A DNA stretch of 64,000 bases. Origin: Agapetus fuscipes. Taxonomy: Eukaryota > Arthropoda > Insecta > Trichoptera > Glossosomatidae. How positions within the stretch are numbered: the stretch's first letter is position 1; every line of letters begins with the position of its first letter. Shown here piece by piece: positions 41,034 to 50,214 of this stretch. The stretch is taken from assembly GCA_951799405.1 (NCBI GenBank), contig OX637356.1, positions 12,051,229-12,115,228 on the forward strand. The letters run 5' to 3'. The translations under genes and the position numbers were made by a program. Under the pieces are notes generated by a model. The model was not told where the DNA came from, did not search any database, and saw nothing but the letters and a program-made list of their open reading frames with translations.

Positions 41034-41151
41034 GCCAACGACACGCGGTGTACCTGAGCGGTCACCCATCCAAGTACTGTCCGCGCCCAATGTTGCTTAA
41101 CTTCGGTGATCTATGGGAACCGGTGCTTTCAACATGGCTAGCGTCGTTGAC
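41034..41151 (-). rRNA. 5S rRNA-like sequence, 118 nt (5S-derived SINE head or pseudogene)
   Basis: On the minus strand the 5S internal control region is well kept: gatcaccgaagttaagcaac (box A side), attgggcgcgg, agtacttggatgggtgaccg (intermediate element and box C). The ends pair as the closing 5S stem (gtcaacgac / gtcgttggc, one mismatch). The upstream ttgaaagcaccggttc block is also 5S-like, but the segments next to it (gctagccatg, ccataga) are diverged from the usual accacgc / gtccg, arguing against a functional gene. There is no T-run terminator after gttggc; the sequence passes into Fam-C after two bases. A single copy, not a tandem array. Confidence 0.88.
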
Positions 41152-41984
41152 TAATGTTAACTCAAATGCTATATCAAGTGTTTTTTTTATAGAATATAAA
41201 ACTATGATCCATGGATCATCTATGGATTAAATGCTTTACCTGCTTGTTACTAGTTTGAGGCTCTATGGTTTATAAATTATATTCAATCATTGTTTGAATC
41301 CAGGATTCTACATTGCGGGTTTCGTTCCCCCTCAGGTGGAGCCATGTGCCCCTAGTATAAAGTTTTACGTAAACTCACTTCAATTGCGTAAATCGAAAAA
41401 GCGTATGAAAACCACATCACTCTCTAGGAACGCCGTGGTATATTCAATACATTTTCGATTTGCGCTATCGAAGTGAGATTTGTGCAATGCTTCATACTCC
41501 GGGTAGTATCCAGTCCTCTCAACTGTCAGCCACAGTATCATTAAATTGCCTACATTCTTGAGCCGACTGTCCATCATCCGTTCCATACATTACCACAATA
41601 ATGTACTGCACAGTACCCGAGGCGACCATTGTAGCTACTTCCTCTTTGAAAATCACAGGGAAACGTATTCACTTATTTTATATTGTTTTTGTAGTAGTCC
41701 TATAATCTTAGTCGTATCGTGTTATACAAGTGACTATGCTCTGTTGTAATGTTTGATATTGCTACGAATGTGTAATTGTGTGTCTGCGTGAGTTGGTATG
41801 CGGTGTGTCTGTGTGAGTCTGTGAGGTCTCCAGATGTAGTTACTAAAATGATTGTACTTGTATTTGATCGATATTGTTTGAGTGCTTACTCGAATTTTCT
41901 AAATAAAATAATCAGGCTTTGTCTCGCATGTGCTATATGACGCAACTCTCATACACCTATAAATAGAGAACAATATACTCTGCT
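41152..41984. other. No feature recognised
   Basis: 41750-41830 is TG-rich (gtgtgtctgcgtgagttggt). No repeat match or coding motif was found. Confidence 0.45.
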
Positions 41985-42255
41985 TAGGACCTTGTCCAAA
42001 AGGCGTGCAAGATGGATCGGCCATGTAATACGCCAAGAAGGTCTCTTGCATGCCATAATGGAGGGGATGACCGAGGGGACCAACAGACTCTAGGGGACGC
42101 CCACGCTAAGAATACCTGGAGGACCTGTTGGTGGACGTGCGCTGCTAATCATATGCATACCTTAAAAAAAACCGCACAAGACAGGGAATAATGGAGGAGA
42201 AGAGTGAAAGAAATTGCTGCAAGCCAATCCCAGGATTGAAACTAAAGAAGAAGAT
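41985..42255 (+). pseudogene. LINE C-terminal fragment
   Basis: From 41985: LRTLSKRRARWIGHVIRQEG, then LLHAIMEGMTEG, with a break, and later a GRPTLRIP-like piece and an NNGGEE-KKLLQANPRIETKE-like end. The RWIGHVIR and MEG blocks are the conserved end of a jockey/RTE-type LINE. Frame breaks and stops are present. Not the same family as the RTE at 58833. Confidence 0.75.
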
Positions 42256-42659
42256 ACTCTGCAGAGGACTTGCATCAGAGCAGTCAGGTGATCATTGCAT
42301 TGTGCAGGTGTAAAGTTGAGTCTGAATGTTAACCGGATATTACGAGAATCTGTGAAAATAAATAACAGCAAATTTTATTAAATTTAACCCTGTGAAATCA
42401 TAACATTATATTATAGCATTGGAAGTGGTAGGTGCACAGCATTTTGAGGGTTTGTTTTATGTTTCACGTCACTGGGTTTCAGGTAAAGGCCTCCAGTGGG
42501 CGAAAATGGCAACGCAAACTTTACTCCCACGACATGTGAGCCAGTAGAAACAGCTTTTGGAAGAGAAACACCTTAAATTTACAATTAAAACGAACAACAA
42601 ACCATAATAATAATATTATTAAAATTTTTTTTTACACCGCCGTTTAGTGGCACTAGCAA

Positions 42660-43436
42660 CCCTTGTCTTGTCTTGTATCCTGCCGAAATTCCTCTAGGGG
42701 TGGCCAGTACCTCCACACAACTCGCTGCCTTAATTCTTGTTTGCCGTATAGACCATTAAGCTAATTTTACATGAACAATGTTTGCATGTGTACTGGACAA
42801 ATGTGTCTGATGAAAACAGGAAATTGATTTAAAAAATATTTAAAACAACTCTCACATTATGGAGTTTTACGTTTTTTCTTAGCTCAGATTGTGTAGAATT
42901 TTATTCTTAAGACAACTGCATTTAAAAGTCACGTTTGACAGATTTGGTCTATACGGCCAACAAGAACTGGGGGAGCGAAGTGTCTCCACTTGACTCTGTT
43001 CTTGCATACTTCTTTCATCTCGTCTAGTTTCATCACTCTTTTCATGCCCGCTCTTCTCTTATTTTCACTCTGGGAATTCCATTCATTCGCAATCTCACTT
43101 ATCTGATAGATCCATTCTTTCCTAGGTCTCTCCCTCCACGCTTACCTATTACATTACCTTCATACACTTTTTTTGTCAGTCGGTCTTCATTTATCCTTTC
43201 AATATGTTCAAACCATCGCATCACACTTCTTTGAACTTTCGTTTTCACGCTTTCTTTTACTCCGCAGTCATTCAGAACCCATTCTTTTTTCACTCTATTT
43301 TTTAGCGTTTTTCCTGTCATACTTCTCAAATGAGCCATTTCTACAGTGCATACCTTATTTACTTCTCTTTAATTCACCGTCCACGACTCGTCGGCAACAA
43401 TATACAACTGTGTACCGCCATTTTCATTTTCAACCC
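42660..43436 (-). pseudogene. RTE LINE 3' end, interrupted by Fam-E
   Basis: Minus strand, from about 43436 (MKMAVHSCILLPT) through MAHLRSMTGKTLKNRVKKEW, VQRSVMRWFEHIERINEDRL and VIGKRGGRD to the 3' end (inverse of tgtcttgtatcctgccgaaa), which shows two to three ACAAG tail units. The first parts match 58833-59581 closely; the GRPRKEW block is damaged and frames are broken. A Fam-E element (42722-42978) sits 40-60 bases inside the 3' end. Upstream of 43436 the sequence no longer matches RTE. Confidence 0.9.
42722..42978. mobile_element. Fam-E element inside RTE, 257 bp
   Basis: Ends TCGCTGCCTTAATTCTTGTT and, inverted, TCGCTCCCCCAGTTCTTGTT. Interior acaactctcacattatggag, tagctcagattgtgtagaat. 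The intact RTE sequence at 59515-59545 shows that the target was ctccacataagtgcctcc, and short AAGT-like sequence (acaact / aagtg) stands at both edges, so the TSD is about 2-4 bp. Confidence 0.88.
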
Positions 43437-43617
43437 CAAGGGCGCTTTTATGGGTCGAAGCTTCTCAAGCATCAACTTCATCAAGGTCTCTGCTATCAAC
43501 TCCACAGAGAGACTGTCCCAGCAGGATGAACCAGTCAAACTAAAATCCCTGCCCCCGAAACCTGTTCTATCTAATTTGTCAGCCACTGTATTCATATCAA
43601 TCATTGAGGAAAGTTAA
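43437..43617. other. Unclassified open sequence joined to RTE
   Basis: On the minus strand this is open in the same frame as the RTE piece: LDRTGFGGRDFSLTGSSCWD, then SLSVELIAETLMKLMLEKL. On the plus strand a different frame is open as well (INSTERLSQQDEPVKLKSLP). Composition is less AT-rich than around it. It could be a captured host exon, another part of an RTE variant, or chance; I do not recognise it. Confidence 0.35.
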
Positions 43618-43964
43618 TTCAATTGGCCAGAGGTACATAGTTACATTCATTGACCATTTAGTTTCTGAATTGATTGTCCGACTTCCCGGATACATTGAAG
43701 AAAGTACGCTTTGTATGTGTCACGACAAATCGGTTAAAGACATCTGGTCCATTGATGAATCGGTCACATGAAATTTTTTGGTTACAGACAATCTGGTCAC
43801 AGATAACTCGTCCACAGACACATTGGTCACACAACAGTTCGTACATACGAATTTTCAGTCAATGACATGGCGGTCGCATACAAAAAAGGCTCACAGATAT
43901 GTAGCTCCATCACAGAAAACTTGCTCTCCAAAAAACCTTTGTTATCACCGTCTATCTATAATTT

Positions 43965-44160
43965 ATAATCTAAGTTGCAAAGATATATCGACATAAAAGG
44001 CTCATATTAAATGTATTCCCACAAGAAGGCACATTTGATTTCACGCTGATATATGCTGCGTGTTAAATAAAAAATAACCAAACCTCAAATGAACGTAAGC
44101 TTTGCAATGCATGCCGCTTTTACCTGAAAACGTAGTGGCATTGGCACAATGTCCCCTGAG
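43965..44160 (-). mobile_element. Fam-A element, diverged
   Basis: tataatctaagttgcaaaga at the tail side, attcccacaagaaggcacat, aacctcaaatgaacgtaagc, gtagtggcattggcacaatg. The 5' end is lost at the join with Fam-E. Confidence 0.85.
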
Positions 44161-44395
44161 TGCTTGTTTGGATTATCTACCATTTCATTCTAAGATGATT
44201 TTTAAATGAAGTTGTCTTGGAAATCACATTTTGCACAATCTGAGCTGAGAAAAAAATGTTAAACACGATAATGTGAGAGTTGTTTTTTCAATTTAAATTT
44301 TCATGAGACACATTGGTCCTGTACACATAAACACATTGCTCATGTGAAATTGCTTAAGATGGACACAAAATAAACAAGCATTTAGATGGCGAAAA
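44155..44395 (+). mobile_element. Fam-E element, diverged
   Basis: ccctgagtgcttgtttggat, ttgcacaatctgagctgaga, gataatgtgagagttgtttt, cacattggtcctgtacacat, ataaacaagcatttagatgg. Terminal inverted repeats are recognisable but worn. Confidence 0.8.
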
Positions 44396-44407
44396 GGAAA
44401 ATAGTTT

Positions 44408-44658
44408 TGACTTATAGGTTGGTATGCGGCTGACCACCCATGCTGTAAAAATGGTTCACTTTTGCAATGTCACCCTTGTTTCAGGGAAGGACGGCAAGAG
44501 TTGCAGGGTGTATGTCCATTTGAGATTTGGTTTTTATGTTGTAGGTTCACATGAGGCATGTGCAAGCGCGAAGTTGTACGTGTCTGGTTGTGAGAATGCA
44601 TGTAATGTGAATCTCCAATGTAACATATCTTTGCAACTTAGATTAGATTAGATTAGAT
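44408..44658 (+). mobile_element. Fam-A element, young full-length copy
   Basis: ttgacttataggttggtatg to caacttagattagattagat. Open frame 44424-44651 begins MRLTTHAVKMVHF and stays open to the tail; the same frame is present at 11586-11813, 46673-46867 and 56255-56482. Best reference copy for the subfamily with gggtgtatgtccatttgaga. Confidence 0.97.
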
Positions 44659-44875
44659 TCTGTAACGGAGCCTTCTGTGGACCATAACTTGTATGTGACC
44701 GATGTGTATGTAGACGAGTTGTTGTGACCAAAATGTCGTTGGCCGAAAATTTTTGTGGACGAACTGTCGCGTGACCAGTTTTGTCCATGGCCGAGCTGTC
44801 TGTGACCCATTGTGTAGTCCCTTGTTGGTGGACGCGAGTTAACGCTGCATGCTCCGGGCACAAACGTCACTTTGA

Positions 44876-45299
44876 CAGTCTAATGACACGGCCGCATTCA
44901 TTGAATTGATTTCCCAGCAGCGTTGTGTACAATGCATATCTGGCTTATTATCATCCAAATAGATTAAATTTGGGCCGGTATGATTTTGATCCACTTTATT
45001 TGATGAGCATATTGTATTGTATGAACAGGTACTTAGAAATATAAAATGTTGATAAAAAGAATAATTTATATCACTATGTGTTCTGATAATAAAACAATGT
45101 TAGAAGGTCATGATTTGATTTATGCCCAAATGTAAGCTTACAAAAACAAATAATAAAATAAAAGAAAAATGTAGTTATTCAAAAAGAGTTGTTATCTTGA
45201 TAATGGTGCGAAAACGCGCTGAAAGCGCTCGAGAATGAATCAACTTGTAGAGAAAATCTTTGTTTCTTTTGACATGTTAAATTTCAAATGAATCTTCAA
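44876..45299. other. No feature recognised
   Basis: AT-rich spacer without repeat match. Confidence 0.45.
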
Positions 45300-45495
45300 A
45301 TTATCAATCCACAAACTGAGGAGATAGTGAAATAATGGGATGTACAAAATGAGAGTAAAAGAAGAAAATGCATGAAAAAACTGATGGATATGAATGAATT
45401 GAATGTACAGATATGAAGAAATGGAGGCAGCTCTGCAGAGACTCTGACCAACCCTAGCGTAATGGTGACAGAGTTACAGTTACAGTCACAAACCC
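45300..45495 (+). pseudogene. RTE-like LINE 3' end, second subfamily
   Basis: gaaaatgcatgaaaaaactg, atggatatgaatgaattgaa and gaaatggaggcagctctgca mirror the RRACMKRVMKLDEMKEVC-x-KWR end of the RTE ORF in decayed form. The 3' end is gtgacagagttacagttaca rather than ACAAG units. Same subfamily as 48248-48415 and 60884-61025. Confidence 0.8.
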
Positions 45496-45848
45496 TCAAA
45501 CTTTTAATAAAACTTTATCTTAATCAAATATACATGAATTTCATCATGAGCCAAATAATATTCTTTATTTTTCTTGTTTTTATTTTCCATCAAATCTCAT
45601 TTCCTTGAGTGATTTTGTTTTGTTGCTTCTTTATTATTTTTGGCGTAACAAAAAATATGATATCTTTTGAATTGTTTTTCCCGCAGATCCGTTTGTTCAA
45701 CCGACTGAAAATTAATGAAGCAGAAATGTTATTTTCGCTATCTCGCCGGTATATTTATTGTTTGCCTCCTTATTCAATTAATTATTATATTCCGGACAGA
45801 CTCATAATATCTCTGGACTAGAAACTATTTTAACGAAAATTTGTTCTG

Positions 45849-46044
45849 TACCCTGAGTACGAGTTGCAAAACTTGAATAAAGTAAAGTTTATGGAAAGTA
45901 TTAAAGAGTGGTTTTCCCCAAAATCTGCCGTTTTTGTCTGTTTCAACTTGATTTTCTTGAAACAAACAACAAAGGGGAATATCACTCTTTAATACTTTCT
46001 ATAAACTTTACTTTACTCAAGTTTTGCAACTCGTACTAAGGGTA
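45849..46044. mobile_element. Fam-J MITE, 196 bp
   Basis: Ends TACCCTGAGTACGAGTTGCA and, inverted, TACCCTTAGTACGAGTTGCA, continuing as inverted repeats for about 60 bp. TSD CTG at 45846-45848 and 46045-46047. Second copy of 16454-16653. Confidence 0.94.
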
Positions 46045-46334
46045 CTGTTCTCATAAAATATCCTACTCTCGTCACAACAATGGCAACTCGTGGAACGGCT
46101 CACATTCATCACTTTGCAGTAGATATCAAAACTATGAGAACTTGGTATTTTACCGACTAATTTATTTGCCTAAGTTAGTGTTCCCAAGCCAATTTAATCC
46201 TGTCCAAATCAAAATCAATTTCAGTCGTCACTTTCATTCAGTGTCTCAAAAGAAAGCCAACGCAACAGACAACACAGCACTACGCAGCTAACAGCCCTGC
46301 TACAAATGATCAGGACATAAACCTCCAAATTACC

Positions 46335-46430
46335 AACACGTCTGCGGCACTACAACGATGTGTCACAGACCCCTAGAGTCTCTGAAATCTTGGTAGTCTC
46401 CGTCACAGGATTCCGTAAAAAAAAAACCGT
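46335..46430 (+). mobile_element. Fam-D 3' module
   Basis: cgtctgcggcactacaacga, cagacccctagagtctctga, gtctccgtcacaggattccg, then an A run of about 10. Preceded by C/A-rich sequence rather than by a Fam-C head. Confidence 0.78.
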
Positions 46431-46526
46431 TTCAACTACAGAAAAAAACGAAAACTGTCTTTAGTTAAAAAGACAACAAAGATCTTTTCGCTGTTAATAA
46501 AAACAAACTTTGATCAAACTACGAAC

Positions 46527-47130
46527 TTGACCGATCCGTAGTTCAGTGATAACACTTCGGACTCTAAATGGAAGGTTGTGGGTTCGAATCCCGGCGGAGC
46601 ACAAAAAAATACCATTTATACTTTCAAATTTGCTCTTCTAATCTAATCTAATCTTAGTTGTAAAGATATGTTTTATTGGAGATTCACATAACATGCATTC
46701 CCACAACCAGACACGCACAAGTTCGCGCTTGCGCATGCCTCATGTGAACCCACAACATAAAAACCAAATCTCAAATGGACATACACCCTGCAACTCTTGC
46801 CGTCCTTCCCTGTAACAGGGGTGACATTGGCAAAGTTAACCATTTTTACAGCATGGGTGGTCAACCGCATACCAACCTATAATATATGCTCTTACTGCTT
46901 TTATTACTCTTACTCTCATACCTGTTTTTCGCTGGGTTGAAAAATGCATAAATCTTTACCAAAGTCCGGTCATCAAAAGGTCCATCCAGCCTTACTGAAA
47001 TTGGGTTTTGCTTGAGAATTGGCGCTTTTAATAGCGACGACCAAGCTCGCAGAGGGCTCTTGAGGCGTAATACAAACAAAAACAGCGCTCACCAAATAAA
47101 TCAGCCTAATTGATTATTATTATTATTTAT
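46527..47130 (+). mobile_element. Fam-C SINE, full length, split by Fam-A
   Basis: Left part 46527-46637: ttgaccgatccgtagttcag, gggttcgaatcccggcggag, atttgctctt. Right part from about 46924: tttcgctgggttgaaaaatg, ggtccatccagccttactga, gcgacgaccaagctcgcaga, acaaacaaaaacagcgctca, taaatcagcc and ATT repeats. Between lie the Fam-A insert and about 30 bases of ATTACTCTTA-like filler. Confidence 0.95.
46638..46886 (-). mobile_element. Fam-A element inside Fam-C, 7-bp TSD
   Basis: ctaatctaatctaatcttag at the tail, ccgcataccaacctataat at the 5' end. Flanked by TGCTCTT at 46631-46637 and 46887-46893; tgctctt is also what Fam-C carries at this point. This shows Fam-A moves as a discrete unit of about 250 bp. 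Confidence 0.96.
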
Positions 47131-48159
47131 TACGAAATCTTTCCAGAAAGTTGGCAGCTTTGAAATTCATGCCTGCACGAACATTGAGCGTACGCGTTTT
47201 AAATGATCGGTACAAATAATTGTTAAGTATTAAAGAAAAAAAAGGTATTTATTTAAGAAATTATGGTAGGTATGTGTAATTATTGGGTGTCGAAATACAT
47301 AATGGAAAAAGCAAGAAAACATTAGATTTAACATGATTATTAAGTAGTGTGTGGTATTTGACAGTTCTTTTTTGACGGTTCTGGTTGACAGATGAGCCAT
47401 GCGGTATGTAAGAATGCCGTTCGTTAGTTTCATCTCCATCAATATTTTTACTCAATAGTTTTCTGTATTGAAGCGAAATAAGAAGAAGAAGAAGAAGCGA
47501 GACCGCATTCCACTTCATTATCTATTTTAATCAATCAGAAAACCATTTCTCCTCCACGTTTACACCGAACCACAGCGTTTTACTAAAAATGTACAGAAAA
47601 TAAAACACTCACTTGGAGCTCTGTTTCAGTTTTGATACATTTTTTGGTTTGAGTTTAAACGTTGGGTTTTACACTTGGTGGGATTCCGATGCTTAGCGGA
47701 AAATTGTGTGAATAAGGTTTAAAATGAAAATTATAAAGATAGAAAACTTGTATTCAGAATCCAGTTCTAAGTATATTCTGTAATCAATTTTAATACTCTT
47801 AATCGTTTGACTAAAGACTAATTATATAACTGTGAATTGAACGTTATCTATTTTCATAATTATTTATTTTCTTTCACACATTGTTTTAAATTGGAAACAT
47901 GATAAACAATAAACTATAATTTATGTCTGAAATATAATATTATGTTTATTTAAAAGCCACACATTATCTCATTATACATTATTTTTCGTGTGAAATAATA
48001 ATAAATGTTATTTTTTTAAACAATGATTTAGAGAAGGAATAAAAAAGTAAATTCCATTTCTAAATTAATTGATAACTTCAAAAAGTAACGTTTTTTTCCA
48101 TATTCATGTTTTTAAAAAAACTAAAGTGTATTATTTTACTTCATTGCTATCAAATTCAA
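47131..48159. other. No gene; Fam-L patch at 47560-47680
   Basis: 47560-47680 has caccgaaccacagcgtttta, ctctgtttcagttttgatac and tttgagtttaaacgttgggt, the clearest Fam-L copy. The rest is AT-rich without recognisable content. Confidence 0.5.
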
Positions 48160-48415
48160 GATGGGTTGGTATGAGCCTGACGATAAATGCTGTAAAAATT
48201 GGTTTACCTGTTCCAATCCTACTCTTGACTTAGAGAAAGGTGGCAGAAGTTACAAAGCGAATACAAAGGGAATGTAAAAGAAGCAAATGCATGAAAAACG
48301 TGAAGGATATGAATGCACTGAAAGAGGTGTGCTAGAATAAGAACAAATGGAGGCATATCTATAAAGGCTCTGGCCACTCCTAGCGAAATCGTGACAGAGT
48401 TACAGTTGCAAAGCT
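48160..48415 (+). mobile_element. Fam-A 5' piece followed by RTE-like 3' end
   Basis: 48160-48247 is Fam-A (gggttggtatgagcctgacg, gagaaaggtggcagaagtta). 48248-48415 is the second RTE subfamily (gcaaatgcatgaaaaacgtg, gaacaaatggaggcatatct, gtgacagagttacagttgca). Confidence 0.8.
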
Positions 48416-49083
48416 TTGATTAAAATTATTCTTAAGGAAGAGAATGTGTAAAAAAGTTTTAAGTGAATTAGACCATTTTTATTGATTGTAGAGGCATTAT
48501 CTTTTTAATCGTTCATCTTAAGAGATAAAAAGAAAAACCACTTTGTTTTAGATAACTATGAGTATTTTATTTTATTTAATACCACAACCGGTTTCGCAAA
48601 CATCCGTTCGTAGACCATCTTAAGAATTTGGTTTCTAAAAATTATAAAAATTAATCAGTTTGAATTTTCACAGTGCTAATAGGCAAACCATAAAAAATAC
48701 AAATGAAAAGGTTTATTGAACTCAAATAACGGAGATACTTATTACTTACCTACACTTGTAAGCAATCCTATTAAAAAATAAATTAATTTTTAATAATGCC
48801 CCCGGTTATTTCATCAGAATAAAGAAACGTAGTATACAGATTATTTATAGATTTTTTCCTTATTGTTATTTTTATCCTCTTTCCAATTGTGTTCCCGAAA
48901 ACAATTGTTTTCATTGAGTATTCTCAGAAATAAACAATGAGGTAAGAACATTGAACAGGGCACGAAAATAAACCTCGGCACCCGGCCTGATTCCAAAAAA
49001 GTTTCAAATTGAAAATTGTTCCGACCTCATAGATTCAATGAAATTCAATAAAATCATCTTTTTAATGCCATCAAATTACAAAT
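48416..49083. other. No feature recognised
   Basis: AT-rich spacer. Contains cacaaccggtttcgcaaaca near 48588, a motif type seen at retroelement ends, but no element can be outlined. Confidence 0.4.
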
Positions 49084-49310
49084 GAGTCGTATAACTGCAA
49101 ACGCCGTCATCTCCAAATTTTATGATTTTTGAGATAATTATTGAATTTAATTCTGCGTAATAAAAAAAATATTTTGCCGTTAATTGTAAATGTATGGTTT
49201 CGTGCAAACGCCGTCATCTCCAACTGGTTCCAAATTGCGTTCAAAACACAAGTTTATTGTTCTCAAAATCATCGCGTAGGGAGTTGACGGCGTTTGCATT
49301 TATACGACCC
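49084..49310. mobile_element. Fam-M inverted-repeat element, 227 bp
   Basis: Ends GAGTCGTATAACTGCAAACG and, inverted, GGGTCGTATAAATGCAAACG, about 32 bp of inverted repeat. TSD AAAT at 49080-49083 and 49311-49314. A third copy of the terminal motif (tgcaaacgccgtcatctcca) lies in the interior at 49203. No coding sequence. Confidence 0.82.
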
Positions 49311-49630
49311 AAATAATATATTGTTTATTTGCATGCATAGTAACTTAATAAATTCGATGTTAGTTTCATAGGTGTACATTAATTTATGTTCAGAAAAAAA
49401 CTCTTAAATGAGCTCCGAAATATAATTAATTATAAAATAAAATCTACCCACAACTTTTCTTATTTTTTCCACTGAAGATATCGGTAGTAGAAAATTGACT
49501 CTATAATATTATTTGCAAGAATATATTAAAAAATAATATTCATAATCAATGCACGCTCACACGCATTACACATTACAGAAAAAAAGTATTATCATCAAAA
49601 ATTAAATCAATTAAAGTGACAGTTAACAAT
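49311..49630. other. No feature recognised
   Basis: AT-rich spacer, no repeat match. Confidence 0.45.
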
Positions 49631-49908
49631 TCAGCCTCATACCAACCTATAGTTCTAATCTAATCTAATCTAAGCTGCAAAGATATATATCATTTAAGAT
49701 TTATATTAAATGCATTCCCACAAGCAGACATGTATAATTTCGCGCTAACACATGCCGCATGTGGACCTACAATATAAAAACCCAATCTCAAATGAACATA
49801 AGCCTTGCAACTCTTGCCGTCCTTCCCTGAAACAGGGGTGACATTGGCAAAGTGAACCAATTTTTTACAGTATGGGTGGTCAGCCACATAACAACCTATA
49901 AGTCAAGG
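49631..49908 (-). mobile_element. Fam-A full copy with a second 5' end at its tail
   Basis: 49653-49908 is a full minus-strand copy (ctaatctaatctaatctaag; ggtcagccacataacaacct; ataagtcaaggaac). Immediately left, 49631-49652 is the 5' end of another minus-strand copy (cagcctcataccaacctata), so a second element was cut by or inserted next to the first. Confidence 0.94.
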
Positions 49909-50085
49909 AACATACATGACAAATTACATTTTTAGATTTTTTGGTTCAAAAAACTAAATTTTGAAAAAATCCCAGATCGCCACTTTTGGTTCTGTACAAC
50001 TCATGCAGTAGGTGCAGGAATGCAATTATTGAGATTATTTCACTCGCACGGGCTCAGATGTACTTGATTCCATTACCGTGGGTGG

Positions 50086-50150
50086 TCAAGCGGGACTCGA
50101 ACCCAGCACCCTGCGCTCTCTCATTACGCTCCTCCCAGTAATTAGTGGCA
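50086..50150 (-). mobile_element. tRNA-like sequence with clear B box
   Basis: Minus strand: gtcggcggctctgccactaa, then ggagcgtaatgagagagcgc, and gctgggttcgagtcccgctt as a near-perfect B box. The spacing suits a class II or SINE-type tRNA derivative. No repeat partner is seen in the window. Not claimed as a working tRNA. Confidence 0.5.
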
Positions 50151-50214
50151 GAGCCGCCGACTTCATACAAAACGTGTTGCGCATCAGAAGTACCGTGCTG
50201 GCACTTCTCTGCCT

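Larger units (their letters stand above)
43660..44875. mobile_element. Fam-G foldback with Fam-A, Fam-E, Fam-A at its centre
   Basis: Left arm 43660-43935 (gacaaatcggttaaagacat, cagataactcgtccacagac, ctccatcacagaaaacttgc). Right arm 44659-44875 (gacgagttgttgtgaccaaa, tttgtggacgaactgtcgcg). The central sequence near ctccatcacagaaaa is also next to the insertion in the 38280-39315 copy. Here the centre holds 43965-44160, 44155-44395 and 44408-44658. Confidence 0.7.

Noticed and set aside
41034..41151. Functional 5S rRNA gene
   Set aside because: The promoter half is well kept, but the 5' half is diverged, the T-run terminator is missing and it is fused to a SINE; a working gene is unlikely though not excluded.
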